Source: Meconema thalassinum (taxonomy: Eukaryota; Arthropoda; Insecta; Orthoptera; Tettigoniidae). Taken from it: DNA of 64,000 nucleotides. The notes beneath the pieces were generated by a model. The model worked only from the letters and a program-made list of their open reading frames with translations, had not been told where the DNA came from and searched no databases. Shown in pieces: positions 9,801 to 19,495 of the stretch. The first letter of the stretch is position 1, and each line of letters starts with the position of its first letter. The position numbers and the translations under genes are program-made. The stretch covers positions 1,212,572,609 to 1,212,636,608 of the forward strand of contig OX336388.2 of NCBI GenBank assembly GCA_946902985.2, in the 5' to 3' direction.

Positions 9801-11437
9801 GCCTTCTATGTTACTGTACAGCTCAGTACTTTCTTCACGTAACGTCCTAATATGAGGCGAAATCTGAGCGTGTCTGTAGACAAAGCCTTCTATGTTACTG
9901 TACAGCTCAGTGCTCACTTCACGTAACGTCCTAACATGAGGCGAGATCTGAGCGTGTCTGTAGACAAAGCCTTCTATATTACTGTACAGCTCAGTGCTCA
10001 CTTCACGTAACGTCCTAACATGAGGCGAGATCTGAGCGTGTCTGTAGACAAAGCCTTCTATATTACTGTACAGCTCAGTGCTCACTTCACGTAACGTCCT
10101 AACATGAGGCGAGATCTGAGCGTGTCTGTAGACAAAGCCTTCTATATTACTGTACAGCACAGTGCTCAATTCACGTAACGTGCTAACTTGAGGCGAGATC
10201 TGAGCGTGCCTGTTGACAAAGCTTTCTATATTACTGTACAGCTCAGTGCTCACTTCACGTAACGTCCTAATATGGGGCGAGATCTGAGCGTGTCTCTCTC
10301 TAGACAAAGCCTTCTATGTTACTGTACAGCTCAGTACTCTCTTCACGTAACGTCCTAATATGAGGCGAGATCTGAGCGTGTCTGTAGACAAAGACTTCTA
10401 TGTTACTGTACAGCTCAGTACTCTCTTCACGTAACGTGCTAACTTGAGGCGAGATCTGAACGTGTCTCTCTCTAGACAAAGCCATCTATATTACTGTACA
10501 GCTCAGTGCTCACTTCACGTAACGTCCTAATATGGGGCGAGATCTGAGCGTGTCTCTCTCTAGACAAAGCCTTCTATGTTACTGTACAGCTCAGTACTCT
10601 CTTCACGTAACGTCCTAATATGAGGCGAGATCTGAGCGTGTCTGTAGACAAAGCCTTCTATGTTACTGTACAGCTCAGTACTCTCTTCACGTAACGTGCT
10701 AACTTGAGGCGAGATCTGAACGTGTCTCTCTCTAGACAAAGCCTTCGATGTTACTGTACAGCTCAGTACTCTCTTCACGTAACGTGCTAACATGAGGCGA
10801 GATCTGAGCGTGTCTCTCTCTAGACAAAGCCATCTATATTACTGTACAGCTCAGTGCTCACTTCACGTAACGTCCTAACATGAGGCGAGATCTGAGCGTG
10901 TCTGTAGACAAAGCCTTCTATATTACTGTACAGCTCAGTGCTCACTTCACGTATCGTCCTAATATGAGGCGAGATCTGAGCGTTTCTGTAGGCAAAGCCT
11001 TCTCTATTATTGTAGAGCTCAGTACTCTCTTCACGTAACGTGCTAACATGAGGCGAGATCTGAGCGTGTCTCTCTCTAGACAAAGCCATCTATATTACTG
11101 TGCAGCTCAGTGCTCACTTCACGTAACGTCCTAACATGAGGCGAGTTCTGAGCGTGTCTGTAGATAAAGCCTTCTATATTACTGTACAGCTCAGTGCTCC
11201 CTTCACGTAACGTTGTAACATGAGACGAGATCTGAGCGTGTCTGTATCAAAGCCCTCTATATTAGTGTACTGCTCAGTGCTCAATTCGCGTGACGTCCTG
11301 ACTTGAGCTGAGACCTAAGCGTGTTTGTAGACAAAGCCTTCTATATTACTATTCATCTCAGTGTTCACTTCTCTTGACGTCCTGGCTTAAACCAAGATCT
11401 GAGTGTGTCTGTAGGCTGAGCCTTTTATACTACTGTG
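6812..11437. repeat. satellite array, 84-bp unit, about 55 copies, with higher-order repeats
   Basis: A head-to-tail array. The common unit includes GACAAAGCCTTCTATATTAC, GTACAGCTCAGTGCTCACTT, CACGTAACGTCCTAACATG and AGGCGAGATCTGAGCGTG, 84 bp in all, with a BglII site (AGATCT) in almost every copy. Middle copies are nearly identical, while the outer few hundred bp on both sides are diverged, as expected from unequal exchange. Several orders are visible: a 252-bp trimer repeated three times at 6900-7650, a 260-bp trimer near 10271 and 10531, and a duplication offset by 1262 bp (compare 8521 and 9783). Length variants come from a CTCTCTCTAGAC insertion of 2-4 bp. Because 84 is 28 codons, the minus strand stays open over up to 245 aa (6816-7553) and other stretches of 77-181 aa, but the frame breaks at each length variant. 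I read this as a satellite, not a gene. Confidence 0.95.
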
Positions 11438-11655
11438 TAATTTAATTACAATCACACAGTCACGCTAAGCAAGCGAACTTGAAAGTCAATCACCACGTTC
11501 CGTATCTTAAGATAATTCATCGCATGTACAGTAACTAACAAACCTCGACTAGTTGTGCTAGTTTAACTACTACTGGAACTAAATAAGTATAATATATATA
11601 TTGCAAATACCATCCCCCATACGTGTTAACAAAGATTTAATAGCCTAAGTGTAAA

Positions 11656-11696
11656 GGATCTGATGATGATCGGTTGACGATCGAAACTGGTCATCC
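11656..11696 (+). ncRNA. candidate hammerhead ribozyme (type I, minimal stem III)
   Basis: Conserved core elements occur in order. Stem I 5' strand GGAT (11656-11659), CTGATGA (11660-11666), stem II GATCG-GTTGA-CGATC (11668-11682, with one extra T at 11667), GAAA (11683-11686), a very short AC/GT stem III, the cleavage-site C (11692) and stem I 3' strand ATCC (11693-11696). GGAT and ATCC pair perfectly. Hammerheads with a 1-2 bp stem III are known from Penelope-like retroelements. The unpaired T at the base of stem II is a weakness. Related motifs occur at 45219-45255 (minus) and 15945-15985. Confidence 0.55.
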
Positions 11697-11700
11697 AACT

Positions 11701-12296
11701 GTCCTAGATCTTGTACAACAATATATACATGTTCAAAGAAACACACACAGCTAGCCATTACTGTAGAAATGAAGTTCTAAATTTTCAAAATTCAAATCGT
11801 AACTTCTTTTATCCATTTTTCAAAATTTGGTCCTTGCTTTATGCTGACCTTCGTCGTTTCCCTGATATCTCCCAAGCTTGTGGGAGTTTTTGAACTTTTC
11901 TTTTTTTAAAGTGTGTATTATACTATCAGCTACAAAATGAAACTCTCTTAAGCCTATGTAGCTTTAATTAGTCTTTCTATCAAACGTTTAGATTATATTT
12001 TTGATTTTGCTCAGGATAAAAATAACTTAATAAGACTTAATTTATTAATGATATGAACATTTATGAGACTCAGTTTGCATCGGAAAGTTTAATACCCAGT
12101 TTAAAAAAGAATAGTTCAATTAAGTTGTGAGATATCAGACAAACGGTGAAGATCAGCACAATGCAAGAACCACATTTTGAAAAATGGATAAAAATGGTTA
12201 CGATTTGAGTTTCAAAAATTTAGAACGTTGCTTCTAATAGCAAGATGAGTGTGTTCCCATGGGAATGTATATAATTGTTGTACAATATCTAGGACA
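11701..12296. repeat. long imperfect palindrome (foldback), arms about 240 bp
   Basis: The left arm (about 11701-11950) matches the reverse complement of the right arm (about 12055-12296). Paired blocks include GTCCTAGATCTTGTACAACA with its partner near 12280, TTATCCATTTTTCAAAAT with 12180, and CTGATATCTCCCAAGCTT with 12130. The spacer is about 100 bp. The palindrome starts 4 bases after the candidate hammerhead, so a transcript would be a ribozyme followed by a long hairpin. It could be part of a Penelope-like element or a separate foldback element inserted there. Confidence 0.75.
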
Positions 12297-12344
12297 CGCA
12301 CGGTTATAATAATATTATCGTTATTGTTTTGGCTCCTTAAGCTC

Positions 12345-12490
12345 TCTGTGCCTCCTTAATCTCATGTAAATATTTTTTCAGGATTAGGGAAGCACCCATT
12401 ACAATTGGATACAATCGTATTGCCGACTGTAAAGCATTAAGTTTCGAATACTAAGGCATCACTGAAAAATGGCTTCCAACACGATAACAG
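12345..12490 (+). repeat. interspersed repeat family H
   Basis: It contains TTCAGGATTAGGGAAGC, CCATTACAATTGGATACAA and CACTGAAAAATGGCTTC. Three other copies lie at 45080-45205 (minus), 45765-45920 (plus) and 51660-51805 (plus). In the minus copy at 45080 the hammerhead-like motif lies directly upstream, so family H and the ribozyme probably belong to one element. Confidence 0.72.
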
Positions 12491-12510
12491 TGACAATATT
12501 TGCTATGATA

Positions 12511-13011
12511 CAAAGGCGGCTTCTGTGGCGTAGTTGGTAGCATGCTGAGCTTCTATCGCCAAGATCGCGGGTTCAAACCCGGCCGAAGTCGTCAGATATT
12601 TAGAGCGTTAAAAATCCCTCAGTATACCTTCCTTCGGAGGGGAAGTAAAGCCGGCGGGCCCATGTCAGAGATTTATGGCATGTAAAAGAACCTTTCATTA
12701 ACTAACTACATTTGTGGGAAGCTAAATTTGTAGGCTAGATTTGATTAACGCTCTATTAATTTCCAACGTTCGTCGCCAGGTGCCAGTTGCGTTGACATTT
12801 AGTAGCCAAGTACTCAGCTAGGTGTCGTTAACGGTAGCATTTGGTAGAAAAAGTAGGAACTACTTGAAATTGATCGTCTGTAGTCCTTACCTGAATACAG
12901 ATAACACTCACTAATACAGCCATCACAATTAACACCGGTTATCAGACAGATTCTACACGAACCCAAAGTACACCGGGCTACATGGCCGCGTTGTCGCAGC
13001 CCCTAAAATGA
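12511..13011 (+). mobile_element. tRNA-derived SINE, family SA, tail type 1 (full length)
   Basis: A complete ~500-bp copy. The head at 12515-12590 can fold as a tRNA-like cloverleaf: GGCTTCTG pairs loosely with CCGAAGTC, and the B-box-like CGGGTTCAAACCCGG is intact. The body contains CCTTCCTTCGGAGGGGAAG and TTCCAACGTTCGTCGCCAGG. The tail (12880-13011) contains ACACCGGTTATCAGACAGATT and ends near GCCCCTAAAATGAGGAACCA. This tail is shared with SB SINEs, which have a different head and body. Confidence 0.88.
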
Positions 13012-13588
13012 GGAACCAACCATACATTCGAAGGTTGACGGTAATTTATGAGCAAAATTATAACGCCTAAGACTTTTTATAATGTATAATTTATTTTGGA
13101 ATATGCCCCGGATTGATCAAGCAGTTTAACATCAAAGAAAACGAGTTACAAGCATCAACACGCACCTCTTAATGCAAGAATAATTGACTTTTCAATTGAA
13201 CTTGTAAATAGTATTGTAAAGCTTCTTAATTAAGCTTGTGTTTCAAGTTCCAGTGGGTTTTGTTTTGTGTCGGACAACAAAATCCCATGTAATTGCTGTC
13301 AAGCCGATGTCTCTGAGAGGCTGATACCTTCATTTGAGGTCTGGTCACCTCTGGGAAATCAGCGCCCGGCCGACGAAAGGGTTATCTGCGACAGACAAAT
13401 CTATTGTGCCGTGCTAATTGTCTGCGCCAAGACGCTCGTGGGGAGCCAGGGATTGCTATCGAGAATGGAGCTCATTAGGTCTTGCCTTCTTCCAATCGCT
13501 GCAAGAAGTCTTCAGCCTTTGTGTTGCCATAGTTATGGCGTTGAGTAACTGTGGCTGATGGCCAGTGCACTCGTTAATTCATTTTAGG
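13012..13588. other. no gene recognised; small open frame of unknown meaning
   Basis: A 93-codon frame at 13267-13548 (plus) encodes a cysteine-containing peptide with no motif I recognise. It has no start-context, splice or homology support, so I do not call it a gene. The rest is AT-rich. Confidence 0.4.
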
Positions 13589-13650
13589 TGTTTGGGACAT
13601 TTGGTCATCAGCCCCGTGTAGTTGGGTGTGTGTTAAATTTGTCTGATATC
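13589..13650 (-). repeat. SINE tail fragment (SA1/SB tail)
   Basis: The reverse complement of the shared SINE tail: the minus strand carries the CATGTAGCCCC-like block and the CAGACAAATTTAACACACACC end. It is head to head with the SB copy that starts near 13656. Confidence 0.5.
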
Positions 13651-13655
13651 ATGTA

Positions 13656-14262
13656 TCCAACTCGTTGCGTAGTGGCCAGCAACTTTGGCTGTCACCGCGA
13701 AGGCCCGGGTTCGATTCCTGGCTCTGACAAGAAAATTAATTCTTGTCTCAGGGCTACAACGGGGTACACTCAGCCTCGAGAGGCAAAACTGAGAAGAGGC
13801 AGGTTTCATTCCCACCTCAGCCATCCTGAAAGTGGTTTTCCGTGGTTTCCCACTTCTTCCGAGATGGATCCTAAATATTAAGGCGACGACCGCCTCCTTC
13901 CCAATTGACTGGCTGCGTGGCGATAACGTTCTCGCTTGCTGGGCCCAAGGTTGCAGGTTCGTATCCTGGTGCAGTCAGCTGGCATTTAAGAGTGCGCAAA
14001 TGCAAGGTTGTCATGTTAGTAGATTTACTGGCACGTTAATGATCCCCTTCAGGGCAAAATTCCGGCACCCCAGCGTCTAAAAAAGCCAGAGTAGTTAAAA
14101 GGGACGTAAAACCAATAACATTATGTTAATTCCCAATTTTCGTCTGAATTACAAATACACTCACAATAACAAAGGTCATCAGGCAAATTCCACACATACC
14201 CAAGTATACAGGGCTACATGACCACCATGTCGCAAACCCCTAAATGAATCAACACCAACAAC
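13656..14262 (+). mobile_element. SINE, family SB, interrupted by an SC SINE
   Basis: The head has a B-box-like CCCGGGTTCGATTCCTGGC. The body has CTCAGGGCTACAACGGGGTA, a second box GGTTTCATTCCC and AGTGGTTTTCCGTGGTTTCC. After an insertion at 13907-14129 the element resumes with the tail ACACTCACAATAACAAAGG to CCCCTAAATGAATCAACA. Without the insertion it is about 375 bp. It is the best single reference for the SB order. Confidence 0.86.
13907..14129 (+). mobile_element. SINE, family SC, with 9-bp target duplication
   Basis: Full-length SC: head GACTGGCTGCGTGGCGATAA, B box GGTTGCAGGTTCGTATCC, body GTAGATTTACTGGCACGTTA and end GGGACGTAAAACCAATAACA. It is flanked by the direct repeat TTCCCAATT at 13898-13906 and 14130-14138, as expected from LINE-driven insertion. 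It therefore inserted after the surrounding SB SINE. Confidence 0.9.
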
Positions 14263-14327
14263 AACTGTATTTATGTGATGACTGTAGTAGTCTGTGTAAC
14301 TGTAATAGGGGTAGAGATGAGGTAGGT

Positions 14328-14510
14328 GCCCGGAGACTACACGTAAGTCACTATCCCAGCATTTGCCTGGACGGAGTGTGGGGAAAGAAACGGCAGAAAA
14401 CCACTTTCAGGATAGAGCTGCCAGCGCCGGGATTCGAATCTTCAATCTCCATACTTCTTGCCCTCGTGACCGTGGTGCATAATTTAACCAGCACGGCAAC
14501 TCCGCGGGTC
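14328..14510 (-). mobile_element. tRNA-derived SINE, family SE (minus strand)
   Basis: On the minus strand: CGGAGTTGCCGTGCTGGTTA (A-box-like head), GATTCGAATCCCGGCG (B box) and GAAAGTGGTTTTCTGCCGTT, then a CAGGCAAATGCTGGGATAG block. Related pieces lie at 49800-49975 (minus) and 16195-16440 (plus). The tail towards 14328 is short. Confidence 0.65.
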
Positions 14511-14743
14511 ATGCGTAATTCACGTACAAATGCATGGCAAGGCCGTGTCGTTGCGTTGACAGTAAATAACAGAATGATAAATCACAAGAATTGGATTTTC
14601 ATGACTCCAATGAGGGGAAATGAAGGCTTCATGATATAAGGGTGTGTTGGCATTACAACTTTTCGATCGGTCAACATGATGTTGCAATCTCAATTACTGG
14701 GACATGCGAAAAGTAACCTGAAAGAAATTACATGCGATTAAAA
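14511..14743. other. no feature recognised
   Basis: Short unassigned sequence between a SINE and a Helitron-like element. Confidence 0.4.
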
Positions 14744-15590
14744 TCTCAACTTAGTATAAAACAAAGTCCCCGATTCTTGGATGTTACGGGTAAACTCGAG
14801 AACCACAGGATGGATTTTGATGCGGTTTTCACCATTCTGTAAATGATATATCGAGGATGATTTCTGTAGAAAATAATTTATTTATGATCAAAGGAAGCCG
14901 AGCAGTAACGATTTCACAGGAAAAGTCGGAAAAAAACCTTGCATCCGAGCGCTATGTAAGCTTACGCTGGGCAAACCGTTAAACATATCTAATTACTATG
15001 AGTGTAAGAATTGTTCAGCATGAAAAGTTCTACAAAAAAGTCCACGAGAGCATATGTCTACCTTCAATACATCGCCCACTATAATTGTTTTTACGTTTTA
15101 ATTTCTTCCGACCATGTCCATTCAACTACTGAGGCGACAGTTTACGAGTTAGCTAAGGGCCAGTCTATCATCCCTGTTACAGCCTAGCTAGCGGGCGAAT
15201 CTATTGGCCCAGATACAGCCAGCAGCAAACCCTTGAGTCGAGTTGAGTTAAGACTTATGAGAAGGGTGGTTGTGTTTGGAGTTTCCCGGGAAGTGCAACT
15301 CGGCTTTTCTTCATTTCGCCTATGAACTTTTCGTTCCGCAAAATTCACAGTCAAGTTAAGATTGGACGGAAGGGGAATTTGTGTTTCATGCACCTCGCCA
15401 TTCTTAAATTACGTCTGACAAGAATTTGTTGCACATGCATCTCCATGATAATATAATTAATAATCCAGTCAGTGATTTTAACCCATCAGGCCGAGACGTA
15501 AAACGGATAGGCATTGACATTGAAAAAAAAAACGCTTTTCACGTAATGCATTCATAACTGTTCCCGGGTGAAGCCGGGTCAGGTTGCTAG
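14744..15590 (+). mobile_element. non-autonomous Helitron-like element
   Basis: The 5' end is A|TCTCAACTTAGTATAAAAC and the 3' end is a perfect 5-bp hairpin CCCGG-GTGAAG-CCGGG (15563-15578) followed by TCAGGTTG and CTAG|T (15587-15591). Helitrons begin with TC, end with CTRR about 10 bases after a hairpin, insert between A and T, and make no target duplication; all four points fit. A segment near 14815 (GATGGATTTTGATGCGG) is of the kind seen near the 5' ends of the other Helitron-like elements here. No Rep/helicase gene is present. Confidence 0.7.
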
Positions 15591-15634
15591 TATAATTATA
15601 CAGCCTATATATTTGTTTTGGGCTCCAGGAGAGG

Positions 15635-15990
15635 GAGAAAACTAAGGGATGACATTTGTTCACCCGTCAAACGAGCATCATCAGATACAAATTTACCAAA
15701 ACCACAATGTCATCCACAAACAGCCTCTGCCCTCCAAAAACAAAAAAAACACGGCACAAAACCACATAAAGTGTGGCAACTCTTAATGATAAATACTAAA
15801 GTATTAAGCACCTGAAAATAAAGCTATTAATTTTACTACGTACAATGTTATAATTTTTACCGTGTCTTTTGTTGTGCAGGGCATACATCATTTGTAGGTG
15901 TCATTGTGGTTTAGGTAGTGATTTGTAGAGCTTGTATATTTAGTTCTGATGATGCTCGCTCGACGACCGAAACATGTCATACTCATTGTT
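15635..15990. repeat. inverted repeat carrying two hammerhead-like motifs
   Basis: The segment at about 15640-15775 matches the reverse complement of about 15835-15990; pairs include ACGAGCATCATCAGAT (15669) with CTGATGATGCTCG (15946), and CCACAATGTCATCCACAAAC with its partner near 15895. The right arm (plus) contains CTGATGA, a stem-loop and GAAAC followed by ATGTC, a hammerhead order with imperfect stems. The left arm (minus) contains CTGATGATGCTCG but a degraded GAAA box. Head-to-head ribozyme-bearing ends would suit a Penelope-like element. Confidence 0.5.
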
Positions 15991-16194
15991 ACAACTGTTA
16001 GACTAGGCCTACATCTTCAAGTATTCGAATTGTGAAAACTTACAACGTCGTTAGAAAATTATGACACCATAGAAATTAACTTCGGCAATGAAGTTTCACA
16101 GCTGCATAATACTTGTTACCTGAGACAACGATATTCAACTCATAGAGACCAACAATCTAGTTCCACCCCCACTGCATAGCCATTCGCGTTAAAA

Positions 16195-16440
16195 TATACT
16201 GAGAGCTGCAGCAAGTCTAGGGATCGAAGGTTCGAATCCCAGTGCTGACTGTAGTTATCCTGTGTTTTTCCCCGATTGTTCCTGACTTCCTCCAGTGAAA
16301 TACCGGGATAGTACCTTATGTGAAATCCCGGGCCACCTATCTTATTCCTGTCCCCAGTACAGCTTCACATAATGATACAGTCATTACGGAAAGCAGGTTA
16401 TCAGACAAACTTCTGCACTCCCCCAAGTACACGGGATGAT
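16195..16440 (+). mobile_element. SINE, family SE-like, with SA1/SB-type tail
   Basis: B-box-like GAAGGTTCGAATCCCAGTG at about 16228, a GTGTTTTTCCCCGATTG block, ATACCGGGATAGTACCTTA, and then the shared tail block CAGGTTATCAGACAAACTTC. The order matches SB/SE SINEs, but the body is a separate variant. Confidence 0.6.
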
Positions 16441-16525
16441 GACCAATACATTCGTAGATATTGAGATCCTACTAAATATTTCGGATAATCGCCATGTTGG
16501 ATTGATTTGTAGGCCATAGAGTTAT

Positions 16526-16882
16526 GTACCGACCGCGGTAGCTACACTCACTAAACCGAAGCGCTAGGTCATGGAGCAAAGCAATCTGCGGACTCGGTAG
16601 ACGTGGGTTCGAGCCCTACCGTCGGCCGTCCATGAAATGGTTTTCTGTGGTTTTCCATTTTCAACTCCAGGCAACTGCTGGGACGGTACATTCTGATAGG
16701 CCACGACCGCTTTCTTCCACATCCTTGCCCAGTTTCATTCATTTCATCTCTCATGAACTCCTCTCATGAGGTTGGCATCACGAAGGGCATCCGGCCGTAA
16801 AAACCATCCACTACATAGAATATAATCGCATCTCATCCCCGACCCCGTTGGAAACGTGAATAATAAGTGGTAGGCATATAGA
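16526..16882 (+). mobile_element. tRNA-derived SINE, family SD
   Basis: Head GACCGCGGTAGCTACACTC, B-box-like GACGTGGGTTCGAGCCCTAC, then GGTTTTCTGTGGTTTTCCAT, TTTCATCTCTCATGAACTCC, GGGCATCCGGCCGTAAAAAC and the end GAATAATAAGTGGTAGGCAT. A second full copy lies at 47564-47932. Confidence 0.82.
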
Positions 16883-17684
16883 GTTATGTGCCGTTAGATG
16901 AAGATTATTGCGAAGGTTCATTGTTCAAACGTTCACTTCGATCGCATAATTAGGACACAGAAAATATTAACTCACCGCAGTTTTAAAATTTCGCACAGCC
17001 GTCATCTTGAGTTCATGCAAACAGTTGAATTAAGCTCCTAAAAATTAACTAATTACAAAATATCAGTTCCAAATTACAATCATTATTTTGAATTGATAGT
17101 TGGCACCGGTCAAGTAATACATTTTGAGGATGTTCGCCGATAAATCTACTCGTCTTCACAAAACTATAACTACAGGACAACTCTAAATTTACGATACTTA
17201 ATAGGATTTGCCTGCTTTATCGATGCGGAGGAGAGGGAGGTAATGGATTGGCCCAGCGCTTCCAAGACCAACCAGAACATTAATTAGATCCCATATGGGC
17301 CTCCTCAGTGTTTTCAACACATGCTCGCTGTCGAGATGTGCGGCTTGCCGTCCGATATGTTGACATAACTCACACCAGGAGATAAGTCACCCTAATTTTA
17401 AACAGCACCTCCTAATTCTGCCTTGCTTGTTTCCAGAAAGGCGGGGAAGGGTAACTTGGCGACACCACGGCAGGGGAGAATCCTCAGGACTGAAATGTTA
17501 AGCCCCATCCAAAGGCGGCTACTTAATGAGGCTATGTCACCATATGTCACCGGGGATTCTACTGAAACAACACAGGTTCTTCATTCCGGCTGTATTCTTT
17601 CTTATTATTTGTAAGTTCTTTCGTTGTTATTGTTGCTGTTGTTTGATGTACTGGTAGTGGCTAATCTTATCTTATTTTGAGATC
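16883..17684. other. no feature recognised
   Basis: Unique-looking sequence. Small frames exist (for example 17423-17614) but show no recognisable motif. Confidence 0.4.
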
Positions 17685-18060
17685 ACTTCATGGCGTAACG
17701 TCCAGCAATTTTGGCTGTCAAGTTTGATTCCCGGCTCGGCCAAGGAATTTTAATTCTGGTCTGAGGGCTGGAATGGGCTGTGCATCGTGAGGCAAAACTG
17801 AGAAGAGGAGGGTTCGATTCCCATCTCAGCCATCTTTGAGTTGATTTCTATGATTTCCCACTCCTAGTCGACGCAAATGTTGGGATGGTTCCTAACTTAA
17901 GACCACGGCCGTCTCCTTTCCAATCCTCATCTGAATTATAAATACACGCACTAATACAGCCATCACAATAAAACAGGTTATCATACAAATTCCACATACA
18001 CTCAAATACAAGGGGTTACATGGCCAGGATGTCACAAAGACCCTAAATGAATCAACAACA
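17685..18060 (+). mobile_element. SINE, family SB
   Basis: SB order with a deletion in the head (TTGGCTGTCA joins directly to AGTTTGATTCCCGGCTC). The body has GGTCTGAGGGCTGGAATGGG, GGGTTCGATTCCCATCTC and GGGATGGTTCCTAACTTAAG; the tail runs from AATTATAAATACACGCAC to CCTAAATGAATCAACAACA. It abuts a reversed SB piece at 18062. Confidence 0.84.
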
Positions 18061-18061
18061 T

Positions 18062-18165
18062 CTCATTTCTCCTCACGAGACTGATTGTGCAACGTTTCAG
18101 CTCTCAGATCAGAATTGACGTTTTGGGTATAGGTGAGAATTGAGCCCCGGACAATTGAGACACAA
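18062..18165 (-). repeat. SB SINE fragment (minus strand)
   Basis: The minus strand carries GGGGCTCAATTCTCACC, CAATTCTGATCTGAGAGCTG and a GTTGCACAATCAGTCTCG block, which resemble the SB head-to-body section in reverse. It lies tail to tail with the SB copy at 17685. Confidence 0.45.
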
Positions 18166-19042
18166 CGTGTTGTATTTACTAATATAAATGTCGATCTATC
18201 CTCTGTCTGAGAATCTTCATCATTTTGTTTACCATGATTTCATCCTCATCCACAGATTGGCTATATCTTAAATGGAACGATTATTCCATTGCCCCCCACA
18301 GAGTCACGATGAGTGGCGAGATCGTTCCCAGGTAATTTCGTCTCTGGAGTATTCGTAAAGTTTGTCAAAGTAACGGTCTCGTTAATTCACGACGACATTA
18401 GGAGAATATCCGCAGACATTACTTCCATGAAGTTAAAGGGGTTGAAGTGCTCCGTTCAATCAGAGCTTAATGAATGGTTCAGATTAAATATGAACACTTA
18501 CCGATGAAATACAGAAGGGAGCCAGGTTTATACTCAGTACTCATTGCTGAAATGATCATGATGGGGATGATGATGATGGGGATGATGATGATGATGATGA
18601 TGATAAAGCGTATGGACCTCCGGAGAGGTATGCTGCCAGGCAAGTATTTCGAACAACGTAGTCGCTTTGACAGTAGGTACCTGAATGCTTCTCAACAGTT
18701 CGAGAGGTAGGGAATCTTTCGAGTTCACGATTTTCAAGGACAAGGTTCGCTGTGAAGACTATCGGTCTTTTTGTTCAGGTATAAATGTGAGAGAAGGGCG
18801 TAGTCACTTTGACCGGCTACCTGCGGTAGTGACACGCGGGAAGCCTCGATTCTTACAGATGGAACCTCAAGCAGCGAAAGGACCTGATATAGGTATAGTC
18901 GCGATGATCAAAGCGTGCCCAGATGGTGTTTTTTCATCACCATTATTCTGCCACTCAGTCCCGCCCAGCTAGGAATGAGGGCTCGGTGTCAGCTTCCGTC
19001 CTCTCAACAACAGATGTCCCTCATGATTTAAATATATGTAAA
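18166..19042. other. unassigned region with a (GAT/GGG)n microsatellite
   Basis: An impure GATGATGGG/GATGAT run lies at about 18551-18604. The remainder has no recognisable coding or repeat content. Confidence 0.5.
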
Positions 19043-19495
19043 TCAGCCTCGTGGTGTAGCGGCCAGCATACCCGATTGTCGCCCCGGAGGTTCGAGTTGA
19101 ATTCCTGGCAGCTCCAAGATATTTTATTCCGGTCTGAGGGCTGGCCTGGGGTACACTCAGCCTCGTAAGGTAAAAATGAGAAGTGGTGGGTTCGATTCCG
19201 ACCTCAACCGTCCTGGAAGTGGTTTCCTGTGGTTTACCACTCCCGCTCCAGGAAAATGCCGGGATGGTTCCTAACTTAAGGTCACGGGCGCTTCCTTCCC
19301 ACGTCTCTCCTGAATTAAAAATACACACACTAATACAGGGGCAGCTGACCTCCCTGTTCCATCCTCTAAACTACAATAGCTAACACTAATGCAGCCATCA
19401 CAATAACATAGGTTATCAGACAAATTATTCCAACACCCAAGAACATGGGGCCAAATGACCATGATGTCCAAGACCCTTAAATGAAACAACAACAA
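19043..19495 (+). mobile_element. SINE, family SB, with a ~50-bp internal insertion
   Basis: The SB head GTGGTGTAGCGGCCAGCA, a B-box-like GGAGGTTCGAGTTG, the body GGTCTGAGGGCTGGCCTGG and a second box GGGTTCGATTCCGACCTC. The tail is interrupted at about 19339-19390 by a short unrelated segment beside a duplicated ACACTAAT, then continues with CAGCCATCACAATAACATAGG to AATGAAACAACAACAA. Confidence 0.84.

Noticed and set aside
6812..11437. CRISPR-like array
   Set aside because: Units are contiguous with no unique spacers, and the DNA is eukaryotic.
12515..12590. functional tRNA gene in the SINE head
   Set aside because: The head recurs many times joined to the same SINE body, the T stem has a mismatch and no proper anticodon arm or terminator is present.
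13267..13548. small cysteine-containing protein
   Set aside because: No recognisable motif, no second line of evidence, and similar chance frames are common here.
18534..18743. His-rich or Met-rich peptides
   Set aside because: They are translations of the GATGAT/GGG microsatellite.
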